This document shows positions 26,576-34,491 of a stretch of 64,000 nucleotides of DNA, in pieces (position 1 is the stretch's first letter; the number at the start of each line of letters is the position of its first letter). A program made the position numbers and the translations under genes. The notes beneath the pieces were generated by a model. It had not been told where the DNA came from. It did no database searches and saw only the letters and a list, made by a program, of their open reading frames with translations. Origin of the DNA: JBAZOO01 sp041648735 (GTDB taxonomy: Bacteria; Verrucomicrobiota; Lentisphaeria; Oligosphaerales; CAITYL01). The stretch spans positions 1 to 64,000 of the forward strand of contig JBAZOO010000012.1 of assembly GCA_041648735.1 (NCBI GenBank), in the 5' to 3' direction.

Positions 26576-27991
26576 TCAGAAGAAGAGGTCGCGCCGCCCC
26601 TGCTCGATGGCCGCGAGCCGCTCCAGGAGCTGCTGCTTGGCCTCGCCCGCCGGCAGCTTCGCCAGTTCGGCGGCGATCAGCGCCTCCCCCTTGGCCCGGA
26701 CCGCCGGCGAGGCGTAGTCGGTCAGGTATTCCTTGAGGGTGAGCAGGGCGTTGGGGGTGCAGAAGCGCTTGATGAAGCCGGGGATGGCAAACTCCATGAA
26801 ATGCTCGCCGGTGCGCCCCTGGCGGTAGCAGGCGGTGCAGTAGCTGGGGATTTCGCCCAGGTCGAGCAGTTCGCCGACGACCTGGTCCAGGGGGCGGCTG
26901 TCGCCGATCTTGAACTGTTCGCGGCGCAGGTCCTGGAGTTCCGGGTCGCCCTCGCTGTAGCCGCCCAGCTCGATGCGGGTGCCGGCGTCGATCTGGGAGC
27001 AGCCGAACTCCAGCAGCTCGCGGCGCAGCGCGGCCGGCTCGCGGGCGGTGAGGATCATGCCGGTGTAGGGGACGGCGAGGCGGAGGATGGCGATGAGCCG
27101 CTTGAAGTCGGCGTCGGCCAGCTCCCAGGAGCGGTCGAGGTCAATGTTGCTGGCCACCTTGAGCCGGGGGAAGGAGATGGTGTGGGGGCCGACGTTGAAC
27201 CGCTCCTCGAGGTGGATCGTGTGGGCGAGCAGCCCGAGCGCCTCGAAGCGCCAGTCGTGGAGCCCGAAGAGCGCGCCGATGCCGACGTCGTCGCAGCCGC
27301 CTTCCTGGGCCCGGTCGAGGCCGTGGAGGCGCCAGAGGAAGTCGGCCTTGGGCCCGCGGGGATGCACCTGTTCATAGGTGGGGCGGTGGTAGCTCTCCTG
27401 GAAGATCTGGTAGGTGCCGATCCCCGCGGCCTTGAGCTTGCGGTAGCCGGCGACGTCCAGCGGCGCGGCGTTGATGTTGACCCGGCGGATCTCGCCGAAG
27501 CCGACCTTGTGCGCGTAGCAGGTGCGGACGCACTCGGCGATGAAGTCGGCGTCGTAGTCGGCATGTTCGCCGAAGACCAGGATCAGCCGCTTGTGCCCCG
27601 TGTTCTCCAGCGCGGTGAGTTCGGCGCGGATCTCCGCCGGCGCCAGGGTGCGGCGGAGGTTCTCGGGGTTTTCCGCGCGGAACCCGCAGTACTTGCAGGA
27701 ATTGACGCACTTGTTGCCGATGTAGAGCGGGGCGAAGAGGACGATGCGGTTGCCGTAGACCGTCTTCTTCAGGGTGCGGGCAGCCTCGAACATCGCCGCC
27801 AGCAGCGCCGGGTCGGAAACCGAGAGCAACGCGCCCATCTCCTCCAGGCTCAGCCGCTGCTTGGCCAGCGACTTGGCGAGCACGTCCCGCACCTCCGCGG
27901 CGTCGGCAGGGGCGCGGCGGAGCAGCGCCTCGAGGCGCGCGCCGGGGATGAAATCAACCAGGCCTTCACTCTGCGGCTTGACCAGGGGCAT
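26576..27991 (-). CDS. hydG: [FeFe]-hydrogenase H-cluster maturase HydG
   Basis: The 471-residue radical SAM enzyme cleaves tyrosine to supply CO and cyanide for the H-cluster. The radical SAM cluster motif is CVNSCKYCGF (about residue 95), preceded by LFAPLYIGNK. NINAAPLD, GIGTYQIFQESYHRPTY and IGALFGLHDWRFEALGLL match HydG and its ThiH relatives. The C-terminal second cluster site CTACYRQGRTGEHFM plus KRFCTPNA distinguishes HydG from ThiH. I use ATG 27991, which has GGGAG at proper spacing; a GTG six bases upstream is too close to it. The upstream TM1266-like gene overlaps by 26 bases. HydE, HydF and the hydrogenase are not in the window. Confidence 0.93.
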   Translation of the reverse strand: MPLVKPQSEGLVDFIPGARLEALLRRAPADAAEVRDVLAKSLAKQRLSLEEMGALLSVSDPALLAAMFEAARTLKKTVYGNRIVLFAPLYIGNKCVNSCKYCGFRAENPENLRRTLAPAEIRAELTALENTGHKRLILVFGEHADYDADFIAECVRTCYAHKVGFGEIRRVNINAAPLDVAGYRKLKAAGIGTYQIFQESYHRPTYEQVHPRGPKADFLWRLHGLDRAQEGGCDDVGIGALFGLHDWRFEALGLLAHTIHLEERFNVGPHTISFPRLKVASNIDLDRSWELADADFKRLIAILRLAVPYTGMILTAREPAALRRELLEFGCSQIDAGTRIELGGYSEGDPELQDLRREQFKIGDSRPLDQVVGELLDLGEIPSYCTACYRQGRTGEHFMEFAIPGFIKRFCTPNALLTLKEYLTDYASPAVRAKGEALIAAELAKLPAGEAKQQLLERLAAIEQGRRDLFF

Positions 27992-28277
27992 CGGCACTTC
28001 TCCCGGCGCCGGGGCCGCCGGCGGGGCGGGGCTCCTTCGCCATCAAGGATTTGACCTGGATCCCCGGGAGGCGTCCAAGCTGGCCGGTGAGGGCACTGAG
28101 GCGTTCGACCGTGCAGTCCACAATCAGCGTGATGATGTTCACGCCGCGGTCGGGATACGGCAGGCCGAGGCGGCCGATGACGCTGTCGCTGAACTGGGAA
28201 ATCCGTTCATTGACCGCGGGGACGTCCGCACGCTGCCGTTCCAGGATCAGGGTGATGCAGCCAAGCCTCTTTTCCAC
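27966..28277 (-). CDS. TM1266-type iron-only hydrogenase system putative regulator
   Basis: This about 103-residue protein has an ACT-like ferredoxin fold: EKRLGCITLILERQ, the central RLGLPYPDRGVNIITLIVDC, and a second half ALTGQLGRLPGIQVKSL. That matches the small TM1266 family encoded beside hydrogenase maturases, annotated as a putative regulator and with nickel-responsive-regulator-like topology. GTG 28277 gives the family start; the ORF is open further upstream. The C-terminal 20 residues are low-complexity and overlap the hydG start. Location directly before hydG supports the call. Confidence 0.8.
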   Translation of the reverse strand: MEKRLGCITLILERQRADVPAVNERISQFSDSVIGRLGLPYPDRGVNIITLIVDCTVERLSALTGQLGRLPGIQVKSLMAKEPRPAGGPGAGRSADAPGQAAE

Positions 28278-28376
28278 CGGACGCTTCCCGTGAATCGGAG
28301 TCGGTTGGGGGACTCGTGGAACAACGCCCCATAGGATAGCCCCGCGGTCAGCATTTGCAACCTCTGGGGAGGAGGC

Positions 28377-28407
28377 AAAAAAAAGGAGACCGCCCAAGGC
28401 GGCCTCC
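28377..28407 (-). terminator. Rho-independent terminator of the RRM gene
   Basis: On the minus strand a GGAGGCCGCC stem pairs with GGCGGTCTCC across a short loop and is followed by eight T (plus-strand A8 at 28377-28384). It lies 43 bases after the RRM gene stop. Confidence 0.9.
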
Positions 28408-28449
28408 CTTGTCAGCAATCACAGTTGGCTAAGCTAACCGCGACGCCGC

Positions 28450-28746
28450 TCAATACCGGCGGTTGCCGCCGCCAAAACCACCGCCGCGCGGCCGTTCTTC
28501 ACGGGGACGCGCCTCATTCACGGTCAGCGCCCGGCCATTCTGTTCCTGCCCGTTCAGGGCGGAAATGGCGGCCTGCGCCTCGGAGTCCGAACTCATTTCG
28601 ACGAACCCGAACCCTTTGCTCCTGCCGGTTTCGCGGTCCATGATGACATCCGCGCTGGTGACCGAGCCGTATGCCGCGAACATTTCTTTCAACTGCGTGT
28701 TCGTGACATCGTAGCTCAGGTTTCCGACGTACAGTTTCTTGGCCAT
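28450..28746 (-). CDS. Glycine-rich RRM RNA-binding protein
   Basis: The 98-residue protein is a single RRM: RNP2 is LYVGNL (residues 5-10), RNP1 is KGFGFVEM (about 45-52), and a Gly/Arg tail (RGGGFGGGNRR) ends it. Such small RNA-recognition proteins are common in cyanobacteria and PVC bacteria and are often cold-induced. GGAGATCACC precedes the ATG. It is monocistronic, with its own TATAGT -10 element about 190 bases upstream, suggesting a long 5' leader, and a strong terminator. Confidence 0.92.
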   Translation of the reverse strand: MAKKLYVGNLSYDVTNTQLKEMFAAYGSVTSADVIMDRETGRSKGFGFVEMSSDSEAQAAISALNGQEQNGRALTVNEARPREERPRGGGFGGGNRRY

Positions 28747-29195
28747 GGTGATCTCCTACTCGATCGATTGGGGGGGCTTTCGAGCCTGTGTTTTATTTCC
28801 CGGCTCCACGGGAAAGGCACCGCTGTTCCGGGCCAGTAAGGCGGCAAAACGATGGCGGAAAACGATGCGGGACACGCGTGATGAAACCCATACCCCGTAC
28901 GATGCTCAATCGAATAACCGGCCGCCATTACTATAGCACCTTTGGCCAATAAAGATAGTTTGCCCGACCGAAAACCGGGTGGCGCGCCTGGGGTGCGAGG
29001 GGGCAACCCGGCCTTTTCAAGCACGGATGCGATCTTTTTGAGGCATTTGCCGCCCCCCCGTAGGCGAGATCAAAGCCCGACACCGCCGCGGATCGCCCAA
29101 TTCTTCTGGGCCCAGTTGCGCACCCCTGACCTCCATTCCCCCAAAATCCTTCATTTTGAGAGAAAGTGTCGGTGCGACCCCGCGAAGCCACGCCG
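28747..29195. other. Gene-free region upstream of the RRM gene
   Basis: I see no supportable gene in these about 450 bases. TATAGT at 28930-28935 on the minus strand is a likely -10 for the RRM gene and would give a 5' leader of about 175 bases, which could hold RNA regulatory structure. The composition is less GC-rich than coding DNA. Confidence 0.45.
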
Positions 29196-29290
29196 TCAAA
29201 GTGGCCGCTTGAACTCATCCGGCGTCAAGCCGGCGACCTTGGCGATCCGCCCCATCGTGAAAGCGTTAATCGGGTTGTCATGAGACACCT
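29196..29290 (-). pseudogene. Possible HicA-like toxin C-terminal fragment
   Basis: The minus frame ending at 29196 reads SHDNPINAFTMGRIAKVAGL then TPDEFKRPL. This resembles the end of HicA-type toxins (His, then a helix with RI-K-AGLT-DEF) and the frameshifted HicA at 44672. No recognisable start or dsRNA-binding front precedes it. It may be a decayed toxin gene; the match is short, so confidence is low. Confidence 0.3.
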
Positions 29291-29386
29291 TGGCCCCGCC
29301 GGCGACGCCACGGCCACGCTTGCATTTTGCGGGGAACGCATCACATTGGACATTCCGCCGCGGCGGAGCGGCTGGCATCCGCTTGC

Positions 29387-29476
29387 GGAGGGGTGGCTGA
29401 GCGGTTTAAAGCAGAGGTCTTGAAAACCTCCGGGTCCTCACGGGCCCCGCGGGTTCGAATCCCGCCCCCTCCGCCA
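29387..29476 (+). tRNA. tRNA-Ser (UGA)
   Basis: A full tRNA with a long variable arm: acceptor GGAGGGG pairs with CCCCTCC, the anticodon loop is CTTGAAA (anticodon TGA), the T-arm is GCGGGTTCGAATCCCGC, and CCA is encoded at 29474-29476. The 90-base length and extra arm fit serine tRNA. Confidence 0.96.
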
Positions 29477-29629
29477 TCTTCCGCCGCCGGCCCCAGTTTC
29501 CAGTTCCCCTTCACCGCGGTTGTCGCTGGTCGCAAGACGGCTGGCGTCGCCGGGGCGGAAGGCAACGGGAAATCCGCGCTATATTGCCCCTTTTCCGCCT
29601 TCCCCCCCCGCACCGGAGAGGATTTGACC

Positions 29630-30580
29630 ATGGCCAAAGCCAAGCCCGCCAAGAAATCCCGCGCCGCCGCCGAGGCGAAACCCGCCTTCACCTATATGGA
29701 TGTGGAGTACATCAAGGACTGCGTCGTGCTGGTCAGCGGCGCCTTCAAGCTGGCCATCACCACCCAGGTCGGGCCGCGGATCATCGGCGGCTGGCTCAAG
29801 GGTGGCGAGAACCTCTTCCGGGTCATGCCTGACGCCCCCGTCGAGAATTGCGATACCGGCTTCAAGCTCTACGGCGGCCACCGCCTCTGGCACGCGCCGG
29901 AAGCCATGCCGCGGAGCTACGCGCCGGACAATGCGCCGGTGACCGTGCGGGAGACCTGCGACGGCGTCGAGTTCAGCAGCGGCGTCGAACCGCTCACCGG
30001 CATCGAGAAAAGCATCATCATCGAGCCGCTCGGCAACGAGCGCTTCCGCGTCGCCCACCGCCTGGTCAACCGCAACGCCTGGGAAGTCGAGCTGGCGCCG
30101 TGGGCGCTCTCGGTGATGGCGCCGGGCGGCATGGCGGTGATCCCGCAGAAGCGCAGCCGCGGGCCGGCCGCCGACCGCTTCACCTCCGACCGGAGCCTGG
30201 TCGCCTGGTCCTACACCGACCTGAACGACCCGCGGCTGACCTTGGGCAAGGACTACATCTTCCTGCGCCAGGACGCCAAGGCGAAGGAGGCGTGCAAGAT
30301 CGGGTTCAACGCCGAGAGCGGCTGGGTCGCCTACGTCAATGCCGGCACCGCCCTGGTCAAGTGCTTCGAGACCTTCGACGCCCAGTACCCGGACAACGGC
30401 TGCAACGTCGAATCCTACTCCTGCAAGGAGTTCTGTGAGATCGAGACCCTCGCCCCCATGCACACCCTCGAGCCCGGCGAAGCCGCCGAGCACATCGAGT
30501 ACTGGCTGGGGCTCGCCAACCTGCCCGCCATCAAGAGCGAGGCCGACGTCAAGAAGCACCTCGAACCGGCCATCGCCTGA
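29630..30580 (+). CDS. Galactose-mutarotase-like protein, function unknown
   Basis: The 316-residue protein begins with a Lys/Ala-rich segment, then a beta-rich domain with GPRIIGGWLKGGENLF, YGGHRLWHAPEA and LVNRNAWEVELAPWALSVM. This resembles the aldose-1-epimerase/mutarotase superfamily (DUF4380-like). The usual catalytic His-His-Glu set is not obvious, though GGHRLWHAPE carries two His residues. No signal peptide is seen. GGAGAGG precedes the ATG. The RdgC-family gene follows 39 bases later. I would not assign a sugar substrate. Confidence 0.6.
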   Translation: MAKAKPAKKSRAAAEAKPAFTYMDVEYIKDCVVLVSGAFKLAITTQVGPRIIGGWLKGGENLFRVMPDAPVENCDTGFKLYGGHRLWHAPEAMPRSYAPDNAPVTVRETCDGVEFSSGVEPLTGIEKSIIIEPLGNERFRVAHRLVNRNAWEVELAPWALSVMAPGGMAVIPQKRSRGPAADRFTSDRSLVAWSYTDLNDPRLTLGKDYIFLRQDAKAKEACKIGFNAESGWVAYVNAGTALVKCFETFDAQYPDNGCNVESYSCKEFCEIETLAPMHTLEPGEAAEHIEYWLGLANLPAIKSEADVKKHLEPAIA

Positions 30581-30619
30581 ACCGGCGCCAGCCACCACGC
30601 CCAAAGGAAGTTTGCCACC

Positions 30620-31717
30620 ATGCCGTTTGACCAGGGAACCATCACCTGCCGCGCCTGCCTGCTGCCGCAGCCGCTGCCGGCGGACGCCGTGGCGCGCTTT
30701 GCGGCCAAGGCCGCGGGGCCGCTGGAGAGTGTCAAGGACGAGATCCAGGTCGGCTGGGTCAGCGCCCGCCACCTGCTGGAGCGGCGGATCGACGAGGAGA
30801 CCGCCTACCTCGGCGGCAGCCTGCACCTCTGCCTGCGCCAGGCCCAGCGCAAAGTCCCGGCCGCCCTGCTCAAGGCCGAATGCCGGATGGCGGAGCTGGC
30901 CTGGATGCTGGAGAACCAGAGCAGCGTCATCAACCGCAAGGAGCGCAAGCGGATCAAGGAGGAGACCTCGCAACGGCTCCTGCCGCAGATGCCGCCGCAG
31001 CTCACGGGGATCTATTTCGCCGTTGACGCCGCCGCCAGCCGCCTCTACGTCAGCGCCAGCTCCGAGGGGCAGCTTGAGACCTTCATCGGCTTTTTCGGCG
31101 ACACGGTCGGCGTCGAGCCGATCCCGCTCGGCCCGGAACTGGCCGCCCGCGAGCTGTACCACGTCAACCCCGAGAGCGTCCCGCCGCTCAACTTCTCCCC
31201 GGAGCTGCCCGACGCCAACGCCGCCGGCACCCCCGGCCAGAATTTCCTCACCTGGGTCTGGTTCCTCCAGGAGGAGAGCGGCGGCGTGCTCAAGACCAAG
31301 GCGGGGGAGATGAGCTTCATGATTGACGGCCCGCTGAACTTCGTCGCCGAAGGCCCCGGCGCCCTGGAATCCTCCATCCGCAAGGGGATCCCGACCCTCA
31401 GCGCCGAGGCCAAGGCCGCCCTCACCGTCGGCAAGAAGCTCAAGCGCGCCAAGTTCATCCTCGCCCGCGACCAGGCGGAAAGCTGGGCCACGACGGTCGA
31501 CGCCGACAGCTTCCTCTTCCGCGGCCTGAAACTGCCCGACGGCGAGGCGCTGGAGGCGCACGCGGCCTTCCAGGAGCGGATGAACCACCTCCACCTCTTC
31601 CAGCAGTTCTTCTACGCCCTCTACGAACGCTTCCTCAAGGAGATGAAGGACTCCGCCAAGTTCGGCGAAACCCAGCGCCGGGCCAAGGAATGGGTCCGTT
31701 CCCGCGAGGCAAAGTGA
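30620..31717 (+). CDS. RdgC-family recombination-associated protein
   Basis: The 365-residue protein follows the RdgC pattern: early VGWVS, a GSLHLCLRQAQRKVPAALL stretch, NRKERKRIKEETSQRLLPQ at about residues 104-122 and an acidic C-terminal half. RdgC proteins form a ring on duplex DNA and limit RecA loading. AAGGAAG precedes the ATG. The similarity is at the level of pattern, so a divergent subfamily is likely. It may be cotranscribed with the mutarotase-like gene. Confidence 0.65.
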   Translation: MPFDQGTITCRACLLPQPLPADAVARFAAKAAGPLESVKDEIQVGWVSARHLLERRIDEETAYLGGSLHLCLRQAQRKVPAALLKAECRMAELAWMLENQSSVINRKERKRIKEETSQRLLPQMPPQLTGIYFAVDAAASRLYVSASSEGQLETFIGFFGDTVGVEPIPLGPELAARELYHVNPESVPPLNFSPELPDANAAGTPGQNFLTWVWFLQEESGGVLKTKAGEMSFMIDGPLNFVAEGPGALESSIRKGIPTLSAEAKAALTVGKKLKRAKFILARDQAESWATTVDADSFLFRGLKLPDGEALEAHAAFQERMNHLHLFQQFFYALYERFLKEMKDSAKFGETQRRAKEWVRSREAK

Positions 31718-31790
31718 GGCCCCAGGGACGCCCGGCCGAAAAGGCCGGCGTCCGTGCCCGTCCGCGCCCCCACCCCGATGCCGCCCCGCT

Positions 31791-32417
31791 TCAGCGCCGG
31801 CGGCAGCCGGGCTTGCGCACGGAGAAGCCGAAGTGGCCGAGCCGCCGGCCGAGGGTGAAATAGTCGCCATGGGAATAGGCCAGCAGCTCCGCCTTGTCCA
31901 GGCGCAGCCGCCCCTTCGCATCCACCAGCTCCGCCGCCACCTGCACCGCCACGATCTCGGCGACGAACAGCACGTGCGAACCCAGCTCCAGCGCCCGCCG
32001 CACCCGGCACTCCAGGTTCACCGGGCACTCGGCAATCACCGGCGTGCCCTTGAGCTTCCGCGCCGGCGCCGGCGTCAGCCCCGTCTCCGCGAACTTGTCG
32101 AACTCGCGCCCGGACTTGACCCCGCACCAGTCGACCGCCTTGGCCTGGCGCACCGTCGGCAGGTTCACCGCGAACTCGCCGCCAGCCTTGATCAAGCCAT
32201 AGGAATGCCGCTCCGGCCGCACCGAGATCGAGAGCATCGGCGGCTCGCTGCATACCGTCCCCGCCCAGGCGACCGTCAGGATGTTCGCCCGCCCCCCGGC
32301 CGCCGGGCCGCCGCCGCAACTGACCAGCACCACCGGCACCGGCGCCAGCAGCGTCCCCGGCTTCCATGCCTGTTTTTCCAGGGCGGGGCAACGTTCGCGC
32401 GGCTCAGGCTTTCCCAT
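31791..32417 (-). CDS. Flavin reductase-like FMN-binding protein
   Basis: The 208-residue split-barrel protein shows the flavin reductase/DIM6 pattern: PVPVVLVSCGG, NILTVAWAGTVCSEPPMLSISVRPERHS and GEFAVNLPT, followed by CVKSG-like residues and an ECRVRRALELGSHVLFVAEI strand. Members bind FMN and reduce it or act as flavoredoxin-type electron carriers in anaerobes. I use ATG 32417 because AAGGGG lies upstream; the frame opens earlier with TTG. It lies 26 bases after lnt. Confidence 0.82.
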   Translation of the reverse strand: MGKPEPRERCPALEKQAWKPGTLLAPVPVVLVSCGGGPAAGGRANILTVAWAGTVCSEPPMLSISVRPERHSYGLIKAGGEFAVNLPTVRQAKAVDWCGVKSGREFDKFAETGLTPAPARKLKGTPVIAECPVNLECRVRRALELGSHVLFVAEIVAVQVAAELVDAKGRLRLDKAELLAYSHGDYFTLGRRLGHFGFSVRKPGCRRR

Positions 32418-32443
32418 CTCCAATCCCCTTCGCTTGAGGTGGC

Positions 32444-34243
32444 TCAATTTTCCAGCGGCGGCGGCGGGGCCGCGGTTTCGGCCATGTCCAGCCGCCGGGC
32501 GCGCTCACGCAAGGCCGCGACGAGCAGCCCGGCGCCGGCCGCAACCGTGAGGCCGGCGCAGCCCCCGGCGAAAACGTCGCCATGCAAGGAATACCAGGTC
32601 CGCGGCAGGTTGCGCCAGACCGGCACCGCGTAGAGGCGACCGCCGCGATAAAACGGGTTGCCGCTGGCGGGGTCGCGCAACAGGCCGCTGACCCGGCCGT
32701 CCGGGCCGACCAGCGCCGTGTCGCTGTTGTTGCCCGAGCGCAGCAGCGGCCGGCGCTGCTCCACGGCCCGGAACACGGCGTGCAGCAGATGCTGCCGCGC
32801 CCCCGCGGACTCCGCATACCAGGCGTCGTTGGTCAAGGTGACCAGCAGCCCGGCGCCGCGGCGGACAAACTCCCGGGCCAGGTGCGGAAAGGCGTCCTCA
32901 TAGCAGATCATGGTGCCGGCGCGGACGCCGCGCGGCAGCCGGAACAGGGTGAACTCCCGCCCCGGCGCGAGGTCGCGCCCCATCCCGATCCACTCCACCA
33001 GCCAAGGCAGTTGCCGGCCAAACGGCGTGAACTCGCCGAAGGGGACGCGGTGAACCTTGTCGTAGAACTGGACCAGCCGCCCCCCGCCGTCGAACAGCAG
33101 CGCGCTGTTGTACATCGGCGGCTCCGGGTCGCCCGGCGCCAGCTCCGGCCGGTAGTCAATGGTGCCGACCAGCAGCGGAACCCCCAGCTCCGCGAACAGC
33201 GCCCGCAACGCCTCGCCGTAGCGCCGTTCGAACCGCGCCGCGGCGGGCACGGCGGTCTCGGGCCAGACCACCAGGTCCGGCCGCGGCGCCTGGCGCCCCC
33301 CCTCGCGGCTGAGCCCGGTGTAGATGGCCAGCGACCGCTCAAGCTGCTCCGCCGTCCATTCCCGGCACAGCTCCATGCAGCCCTGGACGGCTAAGACGCG
33401 GAGGGTTCCATCCGGCGGCGGCAGCGGCTTCTGCCCCCAGCGCAGGGCCAGCACCGGCAGGAACAGGGCAACGGCCAGGGGCAGCGGCCAGGCAATGCCG
33501 GAACGTTTCCCGTGGCCCGTTGCGGACTCCGCGCCAGCCACTTGCCCGGTGCCCGCAAGGGAACAGCAGCGGCGGCGGCGGAGGAGTCCCGGCAAGGCCG
33601 CCGCCAGCGCCACGTTCACCGCCACGATCAGGAAGCTGAGGCCATAGACCCCGGTGACCGTCGCCAGCGGCAGCAGGTTCGGCTGCGCCCACTGGCTGAT
33701 CCCGAGCTGGTTCCAGGAAAAGCCGGTGAACAGCCAGCCCCGGATCCATTCCTGGGCGACCCAGGCCGCCGGCAGCAGCAGCGTCAGCAGGCACTGGGCG
33801 CCGGACGGCAGGTCGGCCAGGCGCACCGCCCCCACCGCCCCCGCCGGCGTGCGGACTCCGCAACGGTGGGCCAGCCGCCGCACCGCCGCGCCCGCCAGCA
33901 AGTACCAGGCGGCGGGATAGAGCAGGCAGTAGAGCGCCAACAGGAAGCCGGCGGCGAAGCCGATGGTGTTCAGCCACCAGAGGTTCGGCACGAACAGCGC
34001 GAAGCCGAAGAGCAGCCCCAGCAGCAGCCGGCGGCCAAAGGGGGCCGGCACGGGGACCAGCAGCAGCGGCAGCAGCGCAAACCAGGCCAGCCACGGCTGC
34101 TCCACCGGCGGGAAAGCCAGGGCGATTCCCAGGCCGGAGGCCGCCGCCAGCAGCGCGTCCCGTAGGAAGGTCCACGGGCTGACGAGCCGGCGCAGGCCGG
34201 GGCTGGTCGGGCTGGAGGTGGTTGGCCGGAGGGATGGAAACAC
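32444..34243 (-). CDS. lnt: Apolipoprotein N-acyltransferase
   Basis: The 599-residue inner-membrane enzyme adds the third acyl chain to lipoproteins. The N-terminal half has several membrane helices (about residues 30-240, including LFGFALFVPNLWWL and WLFTGFSWNQLGISQ). The nitrilase-fold domain carries the triad: Glu in VVWPETAVP, Lys in YDKVHRVPFGEF and Cys in MICYEDAFPHL. A C-terminal helix follows (LTVAAGAGLLVAAL). Its presence implies an outer membrane. Three GCGGACTCCGC palindromes lie in the gene and a fourth just upstream. Confidence 0.93.
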   Translation of the reverse strand: MFPSLRPTTSSPTSPGLRRLVSPWTFLRDALLAAASGLGIALAFPPVEQPWLAWFALLPLLLVPVPAPFGRRLLLGLLFGFALFVPNLWWLNTIGFAAGFLLALYCLLYPAAWYLLAGAAVRRLAHRCGVRTPAGAVGAVRLADLPSGAQCLLTLLLPAAWVAQEWIRGWLFTGFSWNQLGISQWAQPNLLPLATVTGVYGLSFLIVAVNVALAAALPGLLRRRRCCSLAGTGQVAGAESATGHGKRSGIAWPLPLAVALFLPVLALRWGQKPLPPPDGTLRVLAVQGCMELCREWTAEQLERSLAIYTGLSREGGRQAPRPDLVVWPETAVPAAARFERRYGEALRALFAELGVPLLVGTIDYRPELAPGDPEPPMYNSALLFDGGGRLVQFYDKVHRVPFGEFTPFGRQLPWLVEWIGMGRDLAPGREFTLFRLPRGVRAGTMICYEDAFPHLAREFVRRGAGLLVTLTNDAWYAESAGARQHLLHAVFRAVEQRRPLLRSGNNSDTALVGPDGRVSGLLRDPASGNPFYRGGRLYAVPVWRNLPRTWYSLHGDVFAGGCAGLTVAAGAGLLVAALRERARRLDMAETAAPPPPLEN

Positions 34244-34335
34244 GAAACCCGCCTTGCGGACTCCGCAAAACGGGCTGCTGCTGGGGCCACCGGCGCGGAG
34301 CCCGAAGCCCGGAACCCGCGGTGCGAAAACGGAAA

Positions 34336-34411
34336 TGGCGTCCCTACGGGGATTCGAACCCCGGTCGCCGGGATGAGAACCCGGTGTCCTAGGCCTCTAG
34401 ACGATGGGGAC
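34336..34411 (-). tRNA. tRNA-Glu (CUC)
   Basis: On the minus strand the sequence folds as a 76-base tRNA with CCA encoded at the 34336 end. The acceptor begins GTCCCCA, the D-arm is CGTCTAGAGGCCTAGGAC, the anticodon loop is TTCTCAT (CTC) between CCGGG and CCCGG, and the T-arm is CGGGGTTCGAATCCCCG. The acceptor has one C-A mismatch. Confidence 0.95.
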
Positions 34412-34491
34412 GCAAGAGGTGAAACGGTGAATAATTTAGCACGGGAACCGCGCCGCGCAACCGCAACCTTCACCGTTGCCGGCGGGGCTGG

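Noticed and set aside
28930..29195. Minus-strand open frame of about 95 codons upstream of the RRM gene
   Set aside because: It has no ribosome site and no protein-like pattern, and it overlaps the likely promoter of the RRM gene.
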